A stretch of DNA of 64,000 bases from JBDSKH01 sp035495435 (GCA_035495435.1 DATJFV010000046.1:46995-110994), one strand, 5' to 3'; positions 15,428 through 24,360 are shown, counted from the first letter of the stretch. The notes: a model not told the origin generated them from the letters alone. Translations and numbers: made by a program.

Positions 15428-16408
15428 TCAGTCCTCCATGACCGAGTCGGGCTGGATGTCGATACGGGCACCCGTGAGCTTCGCCGCGAGGCGGGCGTTC
15501 TGCCCCTCTTTGCCAATCGCGAGGCTCAGCTGGTAGTCGGGAACCAGGGCCCGCACGGCGCGCAGCCCCTCGTCGACCACGAAAGCGCTCGACACCTTGG
15601 CCGGGCTGAGCGCGTTCGCCACGAACGTCGCCAGGTCGTCGGCGTAGTCGACGATGTCGATCTTCTCGTTGTTGAGCTCGGCGGTGACCGCGCGCACCCG
15701 CTGCCCCAACTCGCCGATGCAGGCGCCCTTGGCATTGATGCCGGGCTGCGTGGCACGCACCGCGATCTTGGTGCGGTGCCCCGCCTCGCGCGCGAGGCTC
15801 GTGATCTCGACCACGCCGGACGCGATCTCGGGCACCTCGAGCGCGAACAACTTGCGCACCAGGCCCGGGTGGGTACGGCTGACCGTGATCGACGGGCCCT
15901 TCAGCCCCTTGCTCACGCTGGTGACATAGACCCGGATGCGGCTGCCGTGCGTGTACTCCTCGCCCGGAACCTGCTCCTCCGGCGGCAGGATAGCCTCGAC
16001 GGAACCGAGGTCGATGTGCACCATCTTGGGGTTCGGGCCCTGCTGGATGATCCCGGCGACGATGTCACCCTCGCGCCCGCGGAACTCGCCGAGCACCTTG
16101 TCGTCGCCGATGTCGCGGAGCCGCTGGTTGATGACCTGCTTGGCGGCGAACGCCGAGATGCGGCCGAAGTCGTCGGGGCTGTCGACCGCCTCGCCGATGA
16201 CGTTGCCCTCGTCGTCGTGCTCGGGCACGAACACGGTCACGTGCCCGGTCTTGCGATCGAGTTCGACGCGCGCGCCGGACTCTGGAGCCTGGTCGGTGTG
16301 CTTCAGGTAGGCGGTCAGGATCGCCTGCTCGATGATCCCGACGAGTTCCTCGAAGGGGATCTCGCGTTCGCGCTCCATGAGCCGAAGCATCGTCAGATCG
16401 AGGTCCAC
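15428..16408 (-). CDS. nusA: Transcription termination/antitermination factor NusA
   Basis: 326 residues, the short actinobacterial form without C-terminal acidic repeats. N-terminal RNA polymerase-binding domain (~1-125), S1 domain with IVAGIIQQGPNPKMVHIDLG (~127-200), and KH1/KH2 with ARVAVRA-type REAGHRTKIAVRATQPG, GACIGELGQRVRAVTAEL and LAIGKEGQNARLAAKLTG. GTG start at 16408, with GGAGG 6 bases before it. It binds RNA polymerase and modulates pausing and termination. It leads ylxR-infB-rbfA; rimP, normally just upstream, is not present in the 82-base gap or next to it. Confidence 0.97.
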   Translation of the reverse strand: MDLDLTMLRLMEREREIPFEELVGIIEQAILTAYLKHTDQAPESGARVELDRKTGHVTVFVPEHDDEGNVIGEAVDSPDDFGRISAFAAKQVINQRLRDIGDDKVLGEFRGREGDIVAGIIQQGPNPKMVHIDLGSVEAILPPEEQVPGEEYTHGSRIRVYVTSVSKGLKGPSITVSRTHPGLVRKLFALEVPEIASGVVEITSLAREAGHRTKIAVRATQPGINAKGACIGELGQRVRAVTAELNNEKIDIVDYADDLATFVANALSPAKVSSAFVVDEGLRAVRALVPDYQLSLAIGKEGQNARLAAKLTGARIDIQPDSVMED

Positions 16409-16490
16409 GTCCGGCCTCCGCTATTCAGATAGGCGCCCACCACCTCAGGGCGCGGTCTCCAGAGTACCGGAGGGGCGGACCGAGCGCCGC

Positions 16491-17378
16491 TCACACGCGT
16501 GGCGCACCGATGGCGGCCGCGATGCGCGCGACGAGCAGGTGCGGCTCGTTCGTCACATCATCGGCGTGCACCTGCATCACCCGAAAGCCGGCGGCCTGAA
16601 ATCGTTCGCGCCGCGAGATGTCCCGGCGCCAGGCACGGGGGTCGGTGCGGTGATGATCGCCCTCGTACTCGATGACCAGACGGCGGTCGCGATACAGCAC
16701 GTCGGGATGGAGGCCGACGATCTCGGGGTTCAGTTCGGGCTCGGGCAGCCCGGCGCGCACCAGCAGTAAACGTAGGCGCGTCTCCATGGGCGACTCGGCG
16801 CCGACGCGCACCTCGCGCATCGCCCCGCGGGCCCGTGCGGCGCCACGTGCTCGCGCCGGGATCGCTGCGGCGAGGCCGTCGACGGATGCGATGGCGGGCT
16901 TCCGCGCGACCCGCCGCGGAGTGACGAGGTAGTCCCCCACCGCGACCAGGTCGTCGTGGTCGAGCATGGAGGCGAGCTGCACGAACACCTGTGCGGGCCC
17001 CACGACAGGGAGGGTGCCCAGCATGGTCACCTCGAGGGCGGAGGATCGATGCCCCACGACGCCCGCACGCACGGGGCGACTGGCGCCTCCCGAGACAGTG
17101 ACGTGGATGAGATGCTCGAACCGGCGGGGCAGCGGGGCCCCCCAGAGCCACGCTGCGGTCGTGTGACTGAACGCCGCACCTGCGGGGAGCACCAGCAGAA
17201 GCGCCTCGCAGCGCTGCCGCAGGCCGACCGCCTCCCCGCCGATGATGTGGACCCCGTGATACGGATGGGTGACATCTGCGGCACGAACCCGCGAACGGGG
17301 AATGCCTGCACCGCGCAGCTCGCGCGACGCGATCGGCAGCCCGATCTGCAGCGGGTCGACCGGCGTTCGACGGGTCAC
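16491..17378 (-). CDS. DUF559 (Vsr-like endonuclease fold) protein
   Basis: 295 residues if started at the GTG at 17378, which has CAGGCT exactly 6 bases upstream; an in-frame GTG at 17483 would add 35 unconserved-looking residues. N-terminal half: SRELRGAGIPRSRVRAADVT and HPYHGVHI, the winged-helix/AbiEi-like start typical of these proteins. C-terminal DUF559 domain: SPMETRLRLLLVRAGLPEPE, DVLYRDRRLVIEYEGDHHRT and GFRVMQVHADDV, which has the Asp/Glu pattern of the Vsr/PD-(D/E)xK fold. Many copies occur in actinobacterial genomes; none has a proven role. Here it stands between proS and nusA. Confidence 0.85.
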   Translation of the reverse strand: MTRRTPVDPLQIGLPIASRELRGAGIPRSRVRAADVTHPYHGVHIIGGEAVGLRQRCEALLLVLPAGAAFSHTTAAWLWGAPLPRRFEHLIHVTVSGGASRPVRAGVVGHRSSALEVTMLGTLPVVGPAQVFVQLASMLDHDDLVAVGDYLVTPRRVARKPAIASVDGLAAAIPARARGAARARGAMREVRVGAESPMETRLRLLLVRAGLPEPELNPEIVGLHPDVLYRDRRLVIEYEGDHHRTDPRAWRRDISRRERFQAAGFRVMQVHADDVTNEPHLLVARIAAAIGAPRV

Positions 17379-17384
17379 CGGGCC

Positions 17385-17390
17385 AGCCTG
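17385..17390 (-). promoter_or_regulatory. -10 box (CAGGCT) of the DUF559 gene
   Basis: Lies 6 bases before the GTG at 17378 and supports that start over the longer one. Confidence 0.5.
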
Positions 17391-17534
17391 GCTCGCCTGC
17401 GCTCTCGGCGCGCGGAGTCTCCACAGCATCCGCACCCAAAGCGCGTCGAGAGGCGGATTCCGGCGGGTAATCGGCCATCGCACCCGCCATTTCTCGCCGC
17501 TCGCCGCGCCGAAGGGCGGATGAATGCGCCCGAG

Positions 17535-19295
17535 TTAGAGCGCGGAGAGCAGGTCCGCGGCGGGGAGCTCGCGGCGCTCGCCCGAGCGGCGGTCCCAGAG
17601 TTCGACGACGCCGTCCGCAGCACCTCGGCCCGCGATGACGATCGTCGGCACGCCGAGCAGTTCCGCGTCACCGAACTTGACGCCCGGAGACACCTTGGGC
17701 CGGTCGTCGAGCAGCACCTCCCGACCCGACGACTCGAGCGCCGCCGCCACCTGCTCGGCCAGCTCCAGGGCCGCTGCGTCCTTGCCCGTCGCGATCACGT
17801 GCACATCGAACGGTGCCACCTCGGCCGGCCAGATGAGGCCCCGCTCGTCGTTGTTCGCCTCCGCGATGACCGCCATGATGCGCGTCACGCCGATCCCGTA
17901 CGAGCCCATGGTGACGGTGACCAACTTGCCGTTCTCGTCGAGCACCTGCAGCCCCAGGGCGTCGGCGTACTTGCGGCCGAGCTGGAACACGTGCCCGATC
18001 TCCATGCCGCGGGCGAGCTCCACCGGGCCGGAGCCGTCGGGCGCCGGGTCACCGGCGCGCACCTCGGCGACCTCGGCGGTGCCGTCGGAGCCGAAGTCGC
18101 GCCCGGCCACCAGCCCGAAGACGTGCTTGCCGTCGGCGTTGGCGCCGGTGATCCAGCCCGAGCCGTCGGCGACGCGCGGGTCCAGCAGGTACCGGATGCC
18201 GGTCGCCGACTCCTCGCCCAGCACGGCGCCCTGGGGTGACCAGGGCCCGATGTAGCCCTTCACCAGCAGCGGATGCTTCTCGAAGTCGGTGTCGACGGCC
18301 GCCTCGACCTCGGCGGGGGCGAACTGCACCTCGGCGCGCTTCATGTCGACCTCGCGGTCACCGGGAATGCCGACGACCACCACCTCGCGCGTGCCGTCGA
18401 GATGCGTCAGCGCGAGCACCACGTTCTTCAGGGTGTCGGCGGCGGTCCAGGCCCGCCCGTCGGGTCGGGGGTGCTTGGCGTTGGCGACCTCGACCAGGGT
18501 CGCGATCGTGGGAGTGCCGGGCGTGTCGAGCACCTCGGCGGGCGTCAGCTTCTCGTAGGAGCGCGGCTCGGCGGGCGGGGTGACGTACGCCTCGACGTTG
18601 GCTGCGTAGCCGCCGTCCGAGCGCACGAAGGTGTCCTCGCCGATCGGGGTGGGGTGCAGGAACTCCTCCGACCGCGACCCGCCCATCGCACCGGCGTCGG
18701 CCTGCACGATGGCGTACTCGAGGCCGAGGCGCTGGAAGATGCGCTCGTAGGCGTCGCGGTGCTGCTGGTACGACACGTCGAGCCCGGCGTCGTCGATGTC
18801 GAACGAGTACGAGTCCTTCATCGAGAACTCGCGCCCGCGCAGCAGCCCGGCGCGGGGGCGGGCCTCGTCGCGGTACTTGTCCTGGATCTGGTAGATCGAC
18901 AGCGGCAGGTCCTTGTACGAGGTGTACAGGTCTTTCACCGTGAGGGTGAACACCTCTTCGTGCGTGGGCGCGAGCAGGTAGTCGGCGCCCTTGCGGTCCT
19001 TCAGCCGGAAGATCCCGTCGCCGTATTCCTCCCAGCGGCCGGTCACCTCGTAGGGTTCGCGCGGCAGCAGCGCGGGGAAGTGCACCTCCTGCGCGCCGAA
19101 ACGTTCGAGCTCTTCGCGGATCACCTTCTCGATGCGGCGCCGCACCCGCAGGCCGAGCGGCAGCCAGGCGAAGATCCCCGGCGCCTGGCGCCGGATGTAT
19201 CCGGCGCGGATCAGCAGGCGGTGGCTGGCAACCTCCGCGTCGGCGGGGTCGTCGCGCAGAGTGCGCACGAACAGCTGGGTCATCCGGGTAGGCAC
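17535..19295 (-). CDS. proS: Prolyl-tRNA synthetase (bacterial type)
   Basis: 586 residues. Class II synthetase motifs: motif 1 around GIFAWLPLGLRVRRRIEKVI, motif 2 KYRDEARPRAGLLRGREFSM (~140-160), and motif 3 SYGIGVTRIMAVIAEAN (~447). The YbaK-like editing insertion (~225-400) that removes misacylated Ala-tRNA(Pro) is present, as is the C-terminal anticodon-binding domain ending LPAADLLSAL. GTG at 19295 has TAGGCT 6 bases upstream, so proS has its own leaderless promoter and does not depend on the TIR/RyR operon directly upstream. Confidence 0.98.
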   Translation of the reverse strand: MPTRMTQLFVRTLRDDPADAEVASHRLLIRAGYIRRQAPGIFAWLPLGLRVRRRIEKVIREELERFGAQEVHFPALLPREPYEVTGRWEEYGDGIFRLKDRKGADYLLAPTHEEVFTLTVKDLYTSYKDLPLSIYQIQDKYRDEARPRAGLLRGREFSMKDSYSFDIDDAGLDVSYQQHRDAYERIFQRLGLEYAIVQADAGAMGGSRSEEFLHPTPIGEDTFVRSDGGYAANVEAYVTPPAEPRSYEKLTPAEVLDTPGTPTIATLVEVANAKHPRPDGRAWTAADTLKNVVLALTHLDGTREVVVVGIPGDREVDMKRAEVQFAPAEVEAAVDTDFEKHPLLVKGYIGPWSPQGAVLGEESATGIRYLLDPRVADGSGWITGANADGKHVFGLVAGRDFGSDGTAEVAEVRAGDPAPDGSGPVELARGMEIGHVFQLGRKYADALGLQVLDENGKLVTVTMGSYGIGVTRIMAVIAEANNDERGLIWPAEVAPFDVHVIATGKDAAALELAEQVAAALESSGREVLLDDRPKVSPGVKFGDAELLGVPTIVIAGRGAADGVVELWDRRSGERRELPAADLLSAL

Positions 19296-19301
19296 GATGC
19301 C

Positions 19302-19307
19302 AGCCTA
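19302..19307 (-). promoter_or_regulatory. -10 box (TAGGCT) of proS
   Basis: 6 bases before the GTG at 19295, inside the 35-base gap after the RyR gene. Confidence 0.65.
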
Positions 19308-19330
19308 ATGACGCGTTCCGGATGCGATGG

Positions 19331-21577
19331 TCACGCCGTCGGCGGAACGTACGCCGAGCGCAGCCGCTCCTCGGGCACGAGCCACTCTTCGCCCTGCTCG
19401 CCGCGGATCACCCACTGCCCGCTGCGGGCGGTCGTGGTGCCCTCGAGCGTCTCGATCACCTCTCCCGCACGGGCGGGCCGGGCCTGCACCGAGCCGGTGC
19501 GTTCATAGCGTCCTGGCCGGCCGGTCGGGCGGTGCGTGGCCTCGAAGATCCCGGCGGCGACCGAGTGCGTCGACCCGCGCTCGTCAACGACCTCCCAGTC
19601 GCCGGGCGAGCCGTGCAGGGTCTCCCCGGATGCGGTGGTCCACGACCAGGCCTCGTCGCGTTTGCGGGCGGTCACCTCTCCGCGGCGGGCGAACGTGCGC
19701 CATTGCACGTCGTCGAACGACCGGTACCCAAGCGTGGACAGCAGTTCCAGGCTGGAGCGCACGCCGTCCCGGGTCTTGTCCCGTGCCGCCTCGTCCAGTC
19801 GCTCCCAGTCGCGCAGGTCGGGGTGTCGACGACGGCGGTCGTCGCGAGCCGCGCCGTGCCGCCAGCCGTGGGATTCGAGGTGCCGCCGCCACGATTCGTG
19901 TTCGAGCTGCGCCATCCGCTCCAACTGCGTCGCGGAGGGCATGCCCGCGCGATCAGCGCCGGCGCCCCAGCTGCGTCCGACCGCGATGGCCGAGCCGAGC
20001 GTCGCGAGCACCTGGCGCACGTTGGAGGCTCGGTAGAACGCGCCGAGCTGTTCCCAGGGGCGACGGGATGCGATGGCCGGGTCGGGGTGGGCGCGGCGGT
20101 AGCGCTCGTGGCCGAGTCGCGCGATCCGTTCCCAGTTGTCGATCGGGCGACCGTTGCCGGCGTCGAGGGTGGTGCCGAAGGCGCGGACGTGGGCGAGAAG
20201 CGGCTCGGCTCCGAGCCCCACGACCTCGGCGAACCGGGAGTAGACCGGCCAGTCCGGCTGCCCCGCCCCGAGGACGGCGGCGAGACGCTGGCCGTCGGCC
20301 CCGGGCTCGCCGGTGAACACCACAGCCGGATTCGACGCACCCTCGGCGGCCTCCTCGATCCCCGCTGCGGTCGGCGCTGCGGCTGTCACCGTGGCGCGGA
20401 CGCCGCCGGTGTTGCCGTAGCGCACCTGCGAGAACTCGTGCTGTTCGAGGATGGCGACGGCGTCGGGGTCGATGACCACCACCGGCGGCACCGGCGGCTC
20501 CCCCAGCACCTCGTGCTCGCGCCCCTGCTGCGCCAGTTCGCCGAGAATGGCGAAGGTCAGCCCCGAGCGTCCGGCCAGGATGACCCGGTCCGCGCCGACA
20601 CCGAGCAGATCGTCGACGACCAGCCGTGCGGTCACCTCGTCGGCGCTGATCGTGTCGACCACCCAGTCCGCGGCGCGCACGAGGTAGCGGCGGCGCCAGT
20701 CCTCCGCCTGCCAGGCATCGTCGATGCGCACCAGCACACGCACCGGGCCGCCGGCCCTGCGGCCGGCGACGGCCCCTTCGATCGAGCGCACCAGCCGCTG
20801 CGCCGCCGTGCTGTCGGGTGAGAGTACGGCGAGTGAGCGCAGGGCGCTGCCGGCGGGTCCGCGCCGGATGAGGCCGCGCACGGTGGCCGTGTTGGCGGGA
20901 TCTCCGGTGACGACGCGCCAGCCCGCCGCTCGTGCGCTGCGCACCCAGGCGGCCCCGACATCCGGAGTCAGCACCACCCGCACCGTGCCCGCGGCGCCCA
21001 CCGCCAGCGCCGGCAGCAGGCCCGCAGAACTGTCGTCGACCCCCACTGCCAGGGTCACCCGCGGAGCCAGCCGCACGAGCGCACGGTCGAGCTGCCCCCG
21101 CAGCAACACCGCCACCGCTCGGGTCGCGGCGACGAACAGCACGGTCAGCACCACGAGTCGCCCGAACTGGAGGGCGAGCGGCGGGTTGTCGGGGCATGTC
21201 ACCCCGTCGAACATGCTGGTGTCGTAGCTGTTGAGGACGAACGCCAGCACCCGCTGCACGACCGAGAACCAGCGTGCCTCACCGACCGGCGGGCAGCTGG
21301 CGTAGGCGGCGACGGCGAGCACCACGGCGGAGACGGTTCCCGCGGCGAGGAACACCAGGGCGAACGACAGGGAACGGTGCCGGCTGGGCCATGCCCAGGC
21401 TCCGAAGGCCAGGAACCCCAGGATGAGGGGGATCGCGACCGGCTCCCAGGCGGTGGTGTCGTTCCAGCGCGAGAGCCACCCGGGCAGCGGTACGAAGATC
21501 GCCAGCACGAGCAGGCCGACGGCGAGGATGTAGCCGGCGAGCGCGAGGCGCGCGGCGACGCGGGCGACGGCGCTCAT
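19331..21577 (-). CDS. Membrane protein with Rossmann (TrkA-N-like) and RyR domains
   Basis: 748 residues from the ATG at 21577, which overlaps the stop of the TIR gene (ATGA). Four membrane segments (~11-30, 47-63, 71-92, 138-158) with a Cys-containing loop between the third and fourth (Cys95, Cys128). Then two Rossmann-like segments resembling TrkA-N/RCK domains (~172-325 and ~330-470), without a canonical GxGxxG. Next come two RyR-like repeats: ~478-540 (NWERIARLGHERYRRAHPDP, FYRASNVRQVLATLG) and ~552-620 (MAQLEHESWRRH, GWRHGAARDDR, HPDLRDWERLDEAARDKTRD, STLGYRSF). A C-terminal tail holds two ~32-residue repeats (SPGDWEVVDERG..., ARSGQWVIRGEQG...). No potassium-channel filter motif. Probably a ligand-sensing membrane effector or channel-like protein working with the TIR partner; this is inference. 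Confidence 0.8.
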   Translation of the reverse strand: MSAVARVAARLALAGYILAVGLLVLAIFVPLPGWLSRWNDTTAWEPVAIPLILGFLAFGAWAWPSRHRSLSFALVFLAAGTVSAVVLAVAAYASCPPVGEARWFSVVQRVLAFVLNSYDTSMFDGVTCPDNPPLALQFGRLVVLTVLFVAATRAVAVLLRGQLDRALVRLAPRVTLAVGVDDSSAGLLPALAVGAAGTVRVVLTPDVGAAWVRSARAAGWRVVTGDPANTATVRGLIRRGPAGSALRSLAVLSPDSTAAQRLVRSIEGAVAGRRAGGPVRVLVRIDDAWQAEDWRRRYLVRAADWVVDTISADEVTARLVVDDLLGVGADRVILAGRSGLTFAILGELAQQGREHEVLGEPPVPPVVVIDPDAVAILEQHEFSQVRYGNTGGVRATVTAAAPTAAGIEEAAEGASNPAVVFTGEPGADGQRLAAVLGAGQPDWPVYSRFAEVVGLGAEPLLAHVRAFGTTLDAGNGRPIDNWERIARLGHERYRRAHPDPAIASRRPWEQLGAFYRASNVRQVLATLGSAIAVGRSWGAGADRAGMPSATQLERMAQLEHESWRRHLESHGWRHGAARDDRRRRHPDLRDWERLDEAARDKTRDGVRSSLELLSTLGYRSFDDVQWRTFARRGEVTARKRDEAWSWTTASGETLHGSPGDWEVVDERGSTHSVAAGIFEATHRPTGRPGRYERTGSVQARPARAGEVIETLEGTTTARSGQWVIRGEQGEEWLVPEERLRSAYVPPTA

Positions 21578-24348
21578 CGGTCGCACCCCAGGTCGGCGGG
21601 GGGTGCGGTGCCGATCAGGGTCGACCATTCGTCCGCGGTCAGGTCTCGGCCGGCAACCGCGCACACGGCCGTGCGCCACTCGGTGGGCACCAGGCTGAGT
21701 CGGCTCACGGTCGAGGGTCGCGGGGGCGCGGCGATCTCCTGGGTCGACAGGATGAGGGCAGAGCCGTCGGGCGAGAAGGCCGCGATGGTGAAGCGGTTCT
21801 CCTGTTGGGGCACGGCGATCCGGCCGAATACCGTTCCGCTGCGTGCGAGGTCGAGCAGCTGCAGCGTGCCGGTCGAGCCCCCGGTCGCCAGCAGCCGGCC
21901 GTCGGCGCTCAGGGCGGGCGGCGGGTTCTGGTCGGCATCGGCGGGACGTGAGGACACCTCTGCGCCCGACGAGTCGAGCACCGTGTCGGTGCCGTCGGTG
22001 AACACGTGCAGGCGGGAGTCGCCGTCATAGGCCGCGGCGCTCGGGTCGGCGCTTTCGTAGAGGACCTCGCCGGAGGCGACGTCGACGACGCGCAGGCCGA
22101 TGTCGGCGAACAGCGCGAACGCGGTCGACTGATCCGGTGCGATGCCGTAGATCAGCGGCAGCGGCCCGGGGAAGCGGTCGGCGAACGGTTTCGACGTCGT
22201 CTCGGCGCCATCGCGCTTCACGGTCATGACGGAGCCGTCGTCGGCGAGGACCGTGGCCGCGCCGGTCGAGGCGTCAGCGCGCACGCTGATCACGACTACC
22301 CCGTCGTCCAGCGGGATCGGGAGGGAGTCGGCGACCTCGAACGTCGTCGCGTCCGCCAGGTACAGCAGGTGATCGGTGGACGAGGCGACGGCGAACGTGG
22401 TGTCGTCCCACCATGCGGCCGCGGTCAGACCGAACGCGCCATCCGGGTCGATCGGCAGACCCTCCCCCGTGCTGAGGTCGACGGCCACCGGAGACCCCCC
22501 GGAGATCGCCTGCACGAGCACGCGGTCGCCGCTGTCGTTCACCGACATCACCTGCGGTCCGCAGGCCGTGCAGCCCTCGGGTACGGGCACCGCGAACTGC
22601 GTCGTGATCCGTCCCGCCTGCGACAGGTCCCAGACCAAGGCGAAGTCGCCGGTGCCGTTGACCAAAGTGTCACCGCGGAAGGTCAGCGTCTCGGCGTTCA
22701 CGTTCCCGGCCCCCAGCAGCGCGATCGGCGGTTCCGGCAATGCATCGGGTGCACGCGCGGTGGACACATAGATCGCGCCCGTGTCCATCACGGCCAGCCG
22801 GGAGCCGGTGTCGTCGAGCGCCACGTCCAGCGACCCGGCGAGCTGGCTGGTGGCGACGCGATCCGCGGGATCTCCCTCGACGGTCCCGCCGTCGGACACC
22901 GAGCCGACGACGTTCCAGATCGAGTAGTTGACGGTCTTGTCCAGGGACCCGACGAGTGCGTTTCCGTCGCGCGACACTCCGAAGACATTCGCGGCGATCC
23001 CCAGCGTGTGCTGGCCCGAGGCGATGACCGAGGCGTCGTCGAGCGAGATGCGCGCCCAGAATCCGGCCTGGTTGAAGGTGGTCAGCTCGTGATCGCCGAA
23101 CCCGATGCGGCCGCCGAACGGCACGGTGCCGACGGACGTGTACACGCTCTCGCCCTGGTCCACCCCGCGGCGGAGGAGGGTCAGCCACGTGGATCGGTTC
23201 GAGACCGCCAGGTAGCTCCCGTCGGCCGAGAGCGCGACGAGGGTCGCCGGCGTCTCGTCCGCGGGAGGCGGCACGGTCGCTTCAGTGTCTCCGGCCGGGG
23301 TGACGATGCGCACCGCGTCGTCGCCGGCGACCGCGGCGACATCGGCACCGTCATCCGACACCGCGATCCAGCCGACGGGAGCGTTGAGGTCGGCCAGGAC
23401 GGTGCGCTCGGCCCCGTCCCAGCGCGAGACGGCCCCGGAGGCGTCCCCGGTGAAGACGGTGCCGTCGGCGGCGACGGCGGTCGCGTTGACGCGCGCACCG
23501 ACCGCGAGGGTCCTGACCAGTTGCGGACTGGTGGTCGCCAGCTGGAACAGCGCCGCCCGGGTCTGTGCGTCGTCGTTCATCCGCTGGGCCTCGACCGCGA
23601 GCAGCGATGCGGTCTGCAGGTCGGTGGCACTCAGCGTGATCGCTTGTGCCGCCAGCTGCCGGGCCAACGCGATGCGCGCCTGCTCCGCGGCTGCGTTGCC
23701 GTTCACCACAGCGATGACGGTGGCGACGAGGGATGCCACGAGTAGCGCCGAGAGCGCGATCACCCCGCCACGCGCGAGACGCAGTGCGCGGCGGCGCTGC
23801 TGCACGTTCTCGCCGATCAGCTCGTCGCGCTCCATGCCGCGGATGGCGGACGCGAGGTCGGCCACGCGCTCGTTGAACCGGGGGTCTGCGGTGCCGAGCG
23901 ACCCCTCCGCCTCGAACCAGGGCATCTCGACCCAGCGCGGCTCCTCGGGGAACGCCTTCGAGAGCGCCCGGTTGACCGCCGTCGACCGCTTCCAGTCGAA
24001 GTCGTTCGTCTTCGGGTCCCAGTACATCTCGCCCTCGTCGAGGACGAGCAGGATGCGGTCAGCCGACTTGTGCTCGAGCCACCAGGTGATCTCGGTGGTC
24101 ACGTACTGCGACGCGGCGGACTTCGGGCTGCACAGCAGGATGAACCAGTCAGCCTCGGTCAGCCCGCGCTCGATGTTCGACCAGAGGCCCGTGTTGGCCG
24201 ACATTGTCGCGTCGTCGAGGAACACCCGCGACGAGCGCAGTCGGTACCAGGGCTTCGCGAACCGCTCGATGCCGTTGCGCAGGGCGACCGCGAGCCCGCT
24301 CGACGCCGAGCGCGAGTAGGAGATGAAGGCGTCGAACCGGGCTGCCAC
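21574..24348 (-). CDS. TIR-domain protein with one membrane segment and a beta-propeller
   Basis: 924 residues from a GTG at 24348. TIR domain ~1-170: box 1 FDAFISYSR, SRVFLDDATM (box 2 region), and SQYVTTEITWWLEHK with the likely catalytic Glu86 of NAD-cleaving TIRs. A basic stretch (RRRALRLAR) precedes a single membrane helix (~194-216), placing the TIR in the cytosol and the rest probably outside. Residues ~270-924 are repetitive beta-propeller blades (for example VFTGDASGAVSRWDG, GDFALVWDLSQ). No STAND ATPase lies between TIR and propeller. TAGTCT sits 6 bases before the GTG. The RyR gene follows with a 4-base overlap. TIR domains of bacteria degrade NAD or make cyclic ADP-ribose isomers; activity here is untested. 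Confidence 0.85.
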   Translation of the reverse strand: MAARFDAFISYSRSASSGLAVALRNGIERFAKPWYRLRSSRVFLDDATMSANTGLWSNIERGLTEADWFILLCSPKSAASQYVTTEITWWLEHKSADRILLVLDEGEMYWDPKTNDFDWKRSTAVNRALSKAFPEEPRWVEMPWFEAEGSLGTADPRFNERVADLASAIRGMERDELIGENVQQRRRALRLARGGVIALSALLVASLVATVIAVVNGNAAAEQARIALARQLAAQAITLSATDLQTASLLAVEAQRMNDDAQTRAALFQLATTSPQLVRTLAVGARVNATAVAADGTVFTGDASGAVSRWDGAERTVLADLNAPVGWIAVSDDGADVAAVAGDDAVRIVTPAGDTEATVPPPADETPATLVALSADGSYLAVSNRSTWLTLLRRGVDQGESVYTSVGTVPFGGRIGFGDHELTTFNQAGFWARISLDDASVIASGQHTLGIAANVFGVSRDGNALVGSLDKTVNYSIWNVVGSVSDGGTVEGDPADRVATSQLAGSLDVALDDTGSRLAVMDTGAIYVSTARAPDALPEPPIALLGAGNVNAETLTFRGDTLVNGTGDFALVWDLSQAGRITTQFAVPVPEGCTACGPQVMSVNDSGDRVLVQAISGGSPVAVDLSTGEGLPIDPDGAFGLTAAAWWDDTTFAVASSTDHLLYLADATTFEVADSLPIPLDDGVVVISVRADASTGAATVLADDGSVMTVKRDGAETTSKPFADRFPGPLPLIYGIAPDQSTAFALFADIGLRVVDVASGEVLYESADPSAAAYDGDSRLHVFTDGTDTVLDSSGAEVSSRPADADQNPPPALSADGRLLATGGSTGTLQLLDLARSGTVFGRIAVPQQENRFTIAAFSPDGSALILSTQEIAAPPRPSTVSRLSLVPTEWRTAVCAVAGRDLTADEWSTLIGTAPPADLGCDR

Positions 24349-24354
24349 GCCCCG

Positions 24355-24360
24355 AGACTA
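24355..24360 (-). promoter_or_regulatory. -10 box (TAGTCT) of the TIR/RyR operon
   Basis: 6 bases before the GTG at 24348. Identical hexamer and spacing to the box of the aldehyde dehydrogenase gene at 62449. Confidence 0.6.

Noticed and set aside
19331..21577. Potassium channel with RCK domains
   Set aside because: Membrane helices plus TrkA-N-like segments suggested it, but no TVGYG-type selectivity filter or pore helix is visible; kept only as a possible channel-like effector.
19331..24348. Recent horizontal transfer shown by base composition
   Set aside because: By eye G+C and codon use of the TIR/RyR operon look like those of the neighbours; no integrase, tRNA junction or direct repeats flank it.
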